From Legionellales bacterium (GTDB taxonomy: Bacteria > Pseudomonadota > Gammaproteobacteria > Eutrophobiales > Eutrophobiaceae): 23,460 nucleotides of DNA. Below are positions 8,509-15,264 of this stretch, piece by piece; within the stretch, counting starts at the first letter, position 1; every line of letters begins with the position of its first letter. The notes beneath the pieces were generated by a model. That model made no database searches, was not told where the DNA came from, and saw only the letters and a program-made list of their open reading frames with translations. The stretch lies in contig PBJS01000003.1 of assembly GCA_002721165.1 (NCBI GenBank), forward strand, positions 132,622-156,081. The letters run 5' to 3'. The position numbers and the translations under genes were made by a program.

Positions 8509-9084
8509 TTACTCCGATGACTCAATTGTGACAATTCTGGCATATGGTAAGACACTATTCATGTTTATGTTATGTTTGTATTTACTGTGATTAATTAAAT
8601 AATTATTTAGTCTCTGCTGAGTAAACGAATTAAATTTTGTTGATGCCTCAATTGCGACAGGAGTAATTTGAGTTTCAGGAAAGCTAAAAGTTTCATATTG
8701 TGAATCAATTATTTTTTCATCCATTGCTACTGTATTTGTTTCTATGTTAGGTACAATGTTATTTTTATTCTGTATTCCTAATATTGCTATGGCGGCTACT
8801 GAAGCAGCAATAGCAAAACCAATAATTGGTTCTCGTTTGAATTGTTTAGTTATTTTAGGTGTATAAATTATTGGTTCGTTCTGTAGTTCATGTTTTAAAT
8901 TTTCTGTAAAGTCATTATTAACATTATCAGTTAGATTGCCTCGAAGACAGTCTCTAATTAAATGATAACGCCTCCATGTGCTTTTCATATTCTCATTTTT
9001 AATAAGATCTTTTAACAAACTCTTGTCGCTACAATGCTCTCCATCAACTAAAGCAGACAAATTTTCGTTACTATTTTTTTTCAT
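8509..9084 (-). CDS. rseA: Anti-sigma-E factor RseA/MucA
   Basis: Single-pass inner-membrane anti-sigma factor that holds RpoE inactive until it is cut by the site-1 and site-2 proteases. The 191-residue product has the cytoplasmic RseA N-terminal domain (NLSALVDGE, then WRRYHLIRDCLRG near residues 37-50). One membrane segment follows (PIIGFAIAASVAAIAILGI, about 88-106), and then a periplasmic tail of about 85 residues. It begins 16 nt after rpoE with an AGAAGG ribosome-binding site. The C-terminal residues are VTIESSE; whether they act as the DegS recognition tail cannot be told from sequence, since E. coli substrates signal through outer-membrane porin C-termini instead. Confidence 0.92.
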   Translation of the reverse strand: MKKNSNENLSALVDGEHCSDKSLLKDLIKNENMKSTWRRYHLIRDCLRGNLTDNVNNDFTENLKHELQNEPIIYTPKITKQFKREPIIGFAIAASVAAIAILGIQNKNNIVPNIETNTVAMDEKIIDSQYETFSFPETQITPVAIEASTKFNSFTQQRLNNYLINHSKYKHNINMNSVLPYARIVTIESSE

Positions 9085-9100
9085 TACCTATACCTTCTAT

Positions 9101-9679
9101 TTAATTCTCTAACAATGGTTTAATTTTGCTATCAATCATTTCTCGCGCGCGAAATATTCTTGACCTAACTGTCCCTACCGGACACTCCATTACTTCTGCT
9201 ATTCCCTCATAACTTAATCCTTCTATTTCCCGTAACATAATCGCTGATTTTAGATCTTCAGGTAAATTTTCGATAGTCTTAAGTATTGTCTCCTGTAATT
9301 CATCTTTAGCTAATAAACTTTCAGGGGTTGTTTGCTCGGTTAGACTCATATTACCTTCAATTTGTTCAATCTCAGCGACATCATAATCACTTTTTGTGAT
9401 CTTTCGTGATTGTACGGTTAAGTGATTTTTAGCTGTATTAACGGCAATTCGATATAGCCAAGTATAAAAGGCGCTATCCCCTCGAAAATTGGGTAGCGCA
9501 CGATATGCTTTAATGAATGTTTCCTGGGAAACATCAAGCGCATCACTATGATTTTTAACAAATCTAGAAATTAGATTAATCACTCGTTGCTGATATTTGA
9601 GCACAAGGAGATCGTAAGCCTCTTTTTCGCCGCTTTTCACACGTTCTATAATCTCTTTATCGGTAGCATTATCAGCCAT
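9101..9679 (-). CDS. rpoE: RNA polymerase sigma factor RpoE/AlgU (ECF)
   Basis: Extracytoplasmic-function sigma factor for the envelope-stress regulon. Region 2 (VSQETFIKAYRALPNFRGDSAFYTWLYRIA, quoted in part: DVSQETFIKAYRALPNF) and region 4 (LREIEGLSYEGIAEVM, then CPVGTVRSRIFRAREMI) match the RpoE/AlgU type closely. An upstream ATG at 9694 exists, but it lacks a ribosome-binding site, and the codons between it and ATG 9679 contain AGGAAGG at good spacing. The start is therefore placed at 9679, giving 192 residues (E. coli 191, AlgU 193). It is first in the rpoE-rseA-rseB-degP unit and divergent from nadB, as in E. coli and Pseudomonas. I could not find a convincing GAACTT/TCTGA autoregulatory promoter upstream. 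Confidence 0.96.
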   Translation of the reverse strand: MADNATDKEIIERVKSGEKEAYDLLVLKYQQRVINLISRFVKNHSDALDVSQETFIKAYRALPNFRGDSAFYTWLYRIAVNTAKNHLTVQSRKITKSDYDVAEIEQIEGNMSLTEQTTPESLLAKDELQETILKTIENLPEDLKSAIMLREIEGLSYEGIAEVMECPVGTVRSRIFRAREMIDSKIKPLLEN

Positions 9680-9744
9680 CAAGCCCTTCCTCATGTGCTA
9701 GTATTTTATATATTGAAATTGTAAAAACTCTAAAATTATATAGA

Positions 9745-9774
9745 TTGACATTCTGAATATATTAATAGTATATA
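9745..9774 (+). promoter_or_regulatory. Candidate sigma-70 promoter for nadB
   Basis: A perfect TTGACA (9745-9750) is followed after 18 nt by TATATA (9769-9774), part of a TATATAAT run that also offers TATAAT at 9771-9776 with a 20-nt spacer. It ends about 45 nt before the nadB ATG. It lies in the 140-nt region shared with the divergent rpoE gene. The perfect -35 hexamer makes it the strongest promoter match on this side; start-site position is inferred. Confidence 0.6.
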
Positions 9775-9819
9775 ATCAAAGAGTTAGATAAAGAAATAAA
9801 TATATTACCTTAACATATT

Positions 9820-11451
9820 ATGCATGACCAATTAGAATTTGATGTTTTAATAATAGGCAGCGGGGCTGCTGGTCTTAGTTTAGCTCTTAAACTTGCCGAT
9901 CAGTCAAATGTGGCCGTTTTATCTAAAAATGCTCTAGTTGAGGGCGCCACCTTTTATGCTCAAGGCGGAGTTTCCGCTGCATTAGATAAGCATGATTCTG
10001 TCGAATCTCATGTTGAAGATACCATAGCTACTGGGGCAGGCTTGTGTAATCCAGAAATTGTACGCTTTGTTGTAGAACGTGCGCAGGAAAGTGTCGATTG
10101 GTTAGTCAATATCGGAGTTGATTTTACACGTCTAAACAATTCATCAAATACAGAATTAGACTTTCATCTTCATAAAGAAGGCGGTCATAGTCACAGACGA
10201 GTTATTCATGCCGCAGATGCGACCGGTAAAGCTATAGAAACTACTCTTGAGTCAAGAGTACGACAACATAAAAATATTGAATTATATGAAAATCACGTTG
10301 CTGTTGATTTGATAACTATCAATAAACTCCTAAAGAATAAAACTCGCTGTATTGGAGCATACGTTCTCGATAATGAAAGTAAAAATGTCAAAGTTTTTAG
10401 GGCTCGTAATGTTGTACTTGCAACTGGCGGTGCTGGTAAAGTATATCTCTATACTAGCAATCCGGATAGTTGCACTGGAGATGGTATTGCTATGGCATCT
10501 CGAATTGGCTGTCGAATAGTAAATATGGAATTCATTCAATTCCACCGTACCTGCCTTTATCATCCTATGGCAAAATCATTTTTAATATCTGAAGCGTTAA
10601 GAGGGGAAGGTGCAAAATTAATTTTAAAAGATGGTAGTAATTTCATGGAGCGATATGACAAGCGCCAAGAACTAGCGCCGAGAGATATAGTAGCTAGAGC
10701 AATTGATTATGAAATGAAGCGCTTAGGACATGATTGCGTCTATCTAGACATATCACATAAATCTAAACAATTTATAAAACAGCATTTTCCAAATATTTTT
10801 AAGCGTTGCTTAGATTTAGGTATTGACATTTCAGCTGAACCTATTCCCGTAGTTCCTGCAGCCCATTATACATGTGGTGGGGTAATAATTAATGAGAACG
10901 GTCAAACTGATATTCCAGGACTTTATGCAATTGGTGAAGTTAGTTACTCTGGATTACACGGTGCTAATAGAATGGCTAGTAATTCACTACTGGAATGTTT
11001 CGTTTTTGCTCATTCTACGTTTAAGCATATAAAAGAAACATCAACAAAAGTAAATATGCCAAAAAAAATATCTGAATGGGATGAAAGTAGAGTGACTAAC
11101 TCAGACGAAGAAGTTGTAGTAAGTCATAATTGGGATGAAATAAGAAGATTTATGTGGGACTACGTTGGAATTGTTAGAACAACAAAACGACTACATAGAG
11201 CCCATCATAGAATAAAATTATTACAATCTGAAATTACTGAATACTATAGCAATTTTAGGGTTACCAAAGATCTTATTGAACTGAGAAATTTAGCTAAAGT
11301 AGCTGAACTTATTATTGAATCTGCATTAAGAAGAAAAGAAAGTCGGGGATTGCACTATATGACAGATTTTCCAGTTACTGATGATACTGATACGCCAAAA
11401 AATACAATCATTAAAACAAAAAACTCAACAGAAGATAACGCCGTTGCCTAA
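9820..11451 (+). CDS. nadB: L-aspartate oxidase NadB
   Basis: FAD-dependent L-aspartate oxidase makes iminoaspartate, the first step of de novo NAD synthesis; NadA then converts it to quinolinate. The 543-residue product matches the ~540 of E. coli. Features are the FAD Rossmann motif VLIIGSGAAGLSLAL (about 10-24), the YAQGGVSAALD loop, GGAGKVYLYTSNPD, the substrate-arginine region EALRGEGAKL, the catalytic-site PAAHYTCGGV and HGANRMASNSLLE, and a C-terminal helical domain. The ATG at 9820 has no clear Shine-Dalgarno sequence. It is divergent from rpoE, the order known in E. coli and Pseudomonas. The C-terminus after HYMTDFPVTDD has a polar tail of about 24 residues that is probably disordered. 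The diguanylate cyclase gene follows after 17 nt. Confidence 0.97.
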   Translation: MHDQLEFDVLIIGSGAAGLSLALKLADQSNVAVLSKNALVEGATFYAQGGVSAALDKHDSVESHVEDTIATGAGLCNPEIVRFVVERAQESVDWLVNIGVDFTRLNNSSNTELDFHLHKEGGHSHRRVIHAADATGKAIETTLESRVRQHKNIELYENHVAVDLITINKLLKNKTRCIGAYVLDNESKNVKVFRARNVVLATGGAGKVYLYTSNPDSCTGDGIAMASRIGCRIVNMEFIQFHRTCLYHPMAKSFLISEALRGEGAKLILKDGSNFMERYDKRQELAPRDIVARAIDYEMKRLGHDCVYLDISHKSKQFIKQHFPNIFKRCLDLGIDISAEPIPVVPAAHYTCGGVIINENGQTDIPGLYAIGEVSYSGLHGANRMASNSLLECFVFAHSTFKHIKETSTKVNMPKKISEWDESRVTNSDEEVVVSHNWDEIRRFMWDYVGIVRTTKRLHRAHHRIKLLQSEITEYYSNFRVTKDLIELRNLAKVAELIIESALRRKESRGLHYMTDFPVTDDTDTPKNTIIKTKNSTEDNAVA

Positions 11452-11468
11452 AATAAAAGATTTGTCTG

Positions 11469-12353
11469 ATGAAGAAAACTAAAAATACAATTAAAACTAA
11501 AATTCCACCCTCTAAACAAGGCGTAGCTTTGTTGACTGAAGAAGTGCTACAAGTTATGAACTTACTGCAAAGTACACTTGATATTAATATTCTTATGGAG
11601 CTATTTGATAGTGAAACAAGAAAAATCTCATCACATAGTTACCTCAACTATAAAAACTCTAGTGAAAAAATAAATATTAGTTTTGGAGAAATCATTGAAG
11701 AAAAATTAATTTATGATTTAAAACTAGATAATAATAGTCTTGGTATATTAGTTATTTCCAGGAATACTGAATTTGACAAATGGGAAATTGATAAAATTAA
11801 TAATTTAGTCTCCATTCTCATTCAGCCAATAAATAATGCATTGCTTTACAGACAAGCAATTACAAATGCAAGCATTGATCCCATAACAAAATTAAATAAT
11901 AGAATGTTATTTAACAAAATCATCGATCAAGAAATTGATTTTGCAAAAAGACATAATCAAAAGCTTTTACTAATGATGTTAGATTTGGATAATTTTAAAA
12001 AAGTTAATGATAAATATGGTCACAACATAGGAGATCTTCTGCTAAACAATATTGGGAAAATCTTAGTAAATCTAATGCGTAGAAGTGATTTAGTTTTTCG
12101 TTATGGTGGTGATGAATTTTGTATTATTCTTAGAAATACATCTCTAGATGGTGCGAGTAAACTAGCAAACCGTGTTAGGAAAAATATTAGTAATAAAAAG
12201 ATTAATTGTGGTGATATAGATATAGAAACATCTGTATCAATTGGATTAGTTAAATTTCACGATGATGATAATGCTATGAAATTTACAGAGCGTGCTGATA
12301 ACTTACTATATGAAGCTAAAAATTCAGGTCGTGATAATGTAATTGTAGAATAA
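11469..12353 (+). CDS. Diguanylate cyclase (GGDEF domain) with N-terminal sensor-like domain
   Basis: This is a 294-residue cytoplasmic protein with no signal peptide or membrane segment. The C-terminal half is a complete GGDEF domain: DPITKLNNRMLFNKII at its start, the DLDNFKKVNDKYGHNIGD substrate and metal block, GGDEF at 213-217, and an intact RxxD inhibitory site (RRSD, 204-207) five residues before it. It should therefore be an active cyclic-di-GMP synthase with product inhibition. The N-terminal ~130 residues look like a small alpha/beta sensor domain, possibly GAF-like, but no ligand motif is visible. It starts 17 nt after nadB, so the two are probably co-transcribed, with no obvious functional link. 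Its end lies 8 nt from the end of the convergent ligA, with no terminator hairpin visible. Confidence 0.88.
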   Translation: MKKTKNTIKTKIPPSKQGVALLTEEVLQVMNLLQSTLDINILMELFDSETRKISSHSYLNYKNSSEKINISFGEIIEEKLIYDLKLDNNSLGILVISRNTEFDKWEIDKINNLVSILIQPINNALLYRQAITNASIDPITKLNNRMLFNKIIDQEIDFAKRHNQKLLLMMLDLDNFKKVNDKYGHNIGDLLLNNIGKILVNLMRRSDLVFRYGGDEFCIILRNTSLDGASKLANRVRKNISNKKINCGDIDIETSVSIGLVKFHDDDNAMKFTERADNLLYEAKNSGRDNVIVE

Positions 12354-12361
12354 AAATTAAT

Positions 12362-14380
12362 TCAAAGATTGACACCCTCTTTCTTAATCATTTTTAAAAA
12401 GGACTTTTCATCTATTTTTTTTATTTCTAATTCAGATGCTTTTTCAAATTTACTACCTGGATTATCTCCATAAATGAGATAGTCTGTTTTTTTTGATACA
12501 GCAGAAGTGACCTTCGCCCCTAATTTAATTAGTATCTCTTTAGATTTTTCTCTCGATATATTTTTTAAAGAGCCTGTTAATACGAATGATAGACCATCAA
12601 AATTAGTTTTTTTAACTGCTTTTTCTGTATTCCAGTGGATGCCATATGATATTAATTTTTTAATAATTGATAGATTATTTTTTTGTGTAAAAAAACTATG
12701 GATATTCTTTGCAACGACTGGTCCAATATCAGAAATCTTCTCAAGTTCATCAATTGAAGATTTTTGTATTAAGCTAAATGAACGAAAATGTATTTCCAGT
12801 GCACGAGCTGTACTTTCACCAACTTCCGGAATACCAAGTGAATAGATAAATTTAGCCAGTGTAGTTGACCTACAATCTTTCAGTGCCTTAACGATGTTGC
12901 CCGCAGACTTATCACCCATTCTATCTAGTTCAGAAAGCTGATTCTGCTGCAATAAAAAAAGATCGGAAATATCATCTACTAATCCTTTCTCGGTAAGCTG
13001 TAGAACTATTTTTTCACCAAGCCCATCAATATTCATAGCTTTTCGTGATGCAAAATGAAGAATTGCTTGGTTTTTTTGGGCTGAACAAGATAATCCACCC
13101 ATACAAACAAAAGCTGCCTTCCCTTCTTGTCTTTTTACATCAGAACGACATATAGGGCATTTACTCGGCATTTTAAATTCTTTTACATTATCACGTCTTT
13201 CTTTGATAACTCTTACAACTTCCGGTATAACATCACCAGCTCGACGTATGTATACCCAATCACCTATTTTTATATCCTTTCTTTTTATTTCATCGAGGTT
13301 ATGTAGAGTTGCGTTAGTTATATTTGCACCAGCGACATTAACAGATTTCAGTCTTGCTACTGGTGTAATTGTCCCTGTTCGGCCTACTTGTACTTCTATA
13401 TCAATTAATTGTGTTATTTCCTCTGGAGTTGGAAATTTATAGGCAATTGCCCAACGGGGTGACCTAGATACATAGCCCAAAGTTTTCTGCTGATTAAAAT
13501 CATTAACTTTAAAAACAACGCCATCTATTTCATATTGTAATTGAGAACGTTTATCTACTATTTGTTTATAATAATCTAAACACATATCTAATCCTTTCAG
13601 CACTCTAAATTCAGATGAAATAGGTAGTCCCCAATGTTGAAGTTGATTTAACACTTGCGCATGCTCAGTTAATTTAATACCCCCCTTATAGTTACCTATT
13701 CCATATGCACAAAATGATAGTGGTCTCATAGCAGTTATCTTAGGATCAAGCTGACGTAAGCTTCCAGCTGCAGCATTTCTTGGGTTTGCAAAAATTTTTT
13801 GATTCTCTCTTTTTTGCCTGATATTTAAGTTAGCAAAATCTTTATTGGTAATAAATACTTCACCTCTTACTTCTAATTCATCTGGAATATTGAGTCCAAT
13901 AAGTGTTAACGGTACTTGTGATATTGTTCTTATATTTTGAGTTATATTTTCACCAATATATCCATCTCCTCTTGTAGCTGATATTTCTAAATTAGCATTC
14001 TTATAAACAATACTAACAGCTAACCCATCAAATTTTGGTTCGCCGGTAAATACTAAATTGTTAATACTTAATTCACCCTTTAAGCGCTCATAAAAACGAG
14101 TCATTTCTTTTTCATCAAATGCATTAGCTAAAGATAGCATTGGAATTGTATGCTTTACTTCGTCAAACTCTGATAATGGTTCAGCACCAACTCTTTGTGT
14201 TGGAGAATTTGGAGTTCTTAATTTAGGATATTCTTGCTCAATTTTAATTAATTTTTTAAACAAAATATCGTATTCGGAATCAGAAATTTCAGGATCATCT
14301 AGAACATAATATTGATAATTATGTTGTAAGATTATTTTGCGGAGTTTTTCAGCTTCCCTTCTTACTTTTTCTAAATTCAT
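12362..14380 (-). CDS. ligA: NAD-dependent DNA ligase LigA
   Basis: LigA seals nicks in replication and repair using NAD+. The 672-residue product is full length and ordered as in the family. Domain Ia carries the NMN-binding YYVLDDPEISDSEYD. The adenylation domain has the nucleophile K116 in EPKFDGLAVS. An OB-fold with GRTGTITPVA follows, then a Cys4 zinc finger (CPIC and, later, C-x5-C in the KAAFVCMGGLSC block). Helix-hairpin-helix repeats (about 480-580) and a C-terminal BRCT domain (about 590-670, GLSFVLTGSLKNISREK) complete it. Its ATG overlaps the zipA stop as ATGA, so the two are translationally coupled. The zipA-ligA pairing downstream of smc is also seen in Pseudomonas. Confidence 0.98.
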   Translation of the reverse strand: MNLEKVRREAEKLRKIILQHNYQYYVLDDPEISDSEYDILFKKLIKIEQEYPKLRTPNSPTQRVGAEPLSEFDEVKHTIPMLSLANAFDEKEMTRFYERLKGELSINNLVFTGEPKFDGLAVSIVYKNANLEISATRGDGYIGENITQNIRTISQVPLTLIGLNIPDELEVRGEVFITNKDFANLNIRQKRENQKIFANPRNAAAGSLRQLDPKITAMRPLSFCAYGIGNYKGGIKLTEHAQVLNQLQHWGLPISSEFRVLKGLDMCLDYYKQIVDKRSQLQYEIDGVVFKVNDFNQQKTLGYVSRSPRWAIAYKFPTPEEITQLIDIEVQVGRTGTITPVARLKSVNVAGANITNATLHNLDEIKRKDIKIGDWVYIRRAGDVIPEVVRVIKERRDNVKEFKMPSKCPICRSDVKRQEGKAAFVCMGGLSCSAQKNQAILHFASRKAMNIDGLGEKIVLQLTEKGLVDDISDLFLLQQNQLSELDRMGDKSAGNIVKALKDCRSTTLAKFIYSLGIPEVGESTARALEIHFRSFSLIQKSSIDELEKISDIGPVVAKNIHSFFTQKNNLSIIKKLISYGIHWNTEKAVKKTNFDGLSFVLTGSLKNISREKSKEILIKLGAKVTSAVSKKTDYLIYGDNPGSKFEKASELEIKKIDEKSFLKMIKKEGVNL

Positions 14381-15177
14381 TTAGGTCCGTTTTTCAAAAA
14401 GTCTTTCATTGCATATAGTCTTAATTCATCAGTAATTGATTGCAGTGTTATATCATCAAGTAATTTATAGTCTGAAGTTTTTATTTCTGCATTAAGAGAT
14501 TTTGCAATGTTTTTTACATTTACAAAGAATACTTTTTCAAATATTTTATAGCTATTAGGCGAATCAATATCGTACATAAAAGCTGCAATACCTTTCGTTT
14601 TTAATTTTTGCATTTCATCAAGAATAAATATTCCGGGCTCATACATATTAGAAACACTAAATAACGGTTGATTACTTTTCACGGTTTCATATTCTTCAAT
14701 ATTAGTATATTTATTAGTCTTATTATCCTCGTAGTAATGAAAAATACCCATATCACCAAACTTCATTCCTATGTCGGTCAATATTTTTTTAATTATAATG
14801 CCGTCGAACTGTTCTGACGTGGCTGTAATATAAAAAACTAATATATTTTCTTTTTTTATTTTTTCTGTGCTATTTAATTCATCATTAATTATATTATTTT
14901 CTTGATTTTTTTCATTCATTTCACTAATGATATGTTCAGTATCTGAATTGCTGTTTGCTAATTGATTAGATAGCTCAGTCAAATCAGATATAGCCTTACT
15001 GTAGTCTTCTTCTGAAAAATCACTATTTGGTGTAAATGAAATATCATCACTTTCATCTACTGCGCTAAGAATATCAGCTTTTTTTCTTTTTCTTTTTCGA
15101 AAAATTTCCCACAAATAAACACCCAGGACTAAGCAACATCCAATAATTAATAACATTAAACGCAAGTTATTGGTCAT
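14377..15177 (-). CDS. zipA: Cell division protein ZipA
   Basis: ZipA anchors and bundles FtsZ at the inner membrane during division. The 266-residue protein has an N-terminal membrane anchor (about 5-23) followed by a basic RKRKRKK patch. An acidic, Asn/Ser-rich linker of about 85 residues comes next, then the FtsZ-binding domain from about residue 110. That domain is recognised by LFSVSNMYEPGIF, the counterpart of E. coli LFSLANMVKPGTF, and by the final helix ITDELRLYAMKDFL. The protein is shorter than E. coli ZipA (328) because the linker is short and not Pro/Gln-rich. It lies between smc and ligA. The leader has no strong ribosome-binding site. ZipA is essentially restricted to gammaproteobacteria, which supports the host assignment. 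Confidence 0.93.
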   Translation of the reverse strand: MTNNLRLMLLIIGCCLVLGVYLWEIFRKRKRKKADILSAVDESDDISFTPNSDFSEEDYSKAISDLTELSNQLANSNSDTEHIISEMNEKNQENNIINDELNSTEKIKKENILVFYITATSEQFDGIIIKKILTDIGMKFGDMGIFHYYEDNKTNKYTNIEEYETVKSNQPLFSVSNMYEPGIFILDEMQKLKTKGIAAFMYDIDSPNSYKIFEKVFFVNVKNIAKSLNAEIKTSDYKLLDDITLQSITDELRLYAMKDFLKNGPK

Positions 15178-15211
15178 TGTTTATTTTTTCACTAAGTCTT
15201 AAATATGAGTG

Positions 15212-15239
15212 ATTCTATAAAGTAAGTATAAAGACACAA
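15212..15239 (-). promoter_or_regulatory. Candidate promoter for zipA-ligA
   Basis: On the minus strand, TTGTGT (15234-15239), a 16-nt spacer and TAGAAT (15212-15217) lie within the 87-nt gap between smc and zipA, about 34 nt before the zipA start. It has the same TATAGAAT-type -10 as the lepA candidate. This would allow zipA-ligA to be expressed apart from smc. Pattern match only. Confidence 0.4.
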
Positions 15240-15264
15240 AGTGCATAACCAATGATTATTATAA

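Noticed and set aside
9680..9694. Upstream ATG for rpoE
   Set aside because: The codons between 9694 and 9679 contain the AGGAAGG ribosome-binding site for ATG 9679, and that start gives the standard sigma-factor length.
9680..9819. Search for a sigma-E promoter (GAACTT, 16 nt, TCTGA) driving rpoE
   Set aside because: TAACTC and TTCAGAAT are present on the minus strand, but about 24 nt apart rather than 16, so no call was made.
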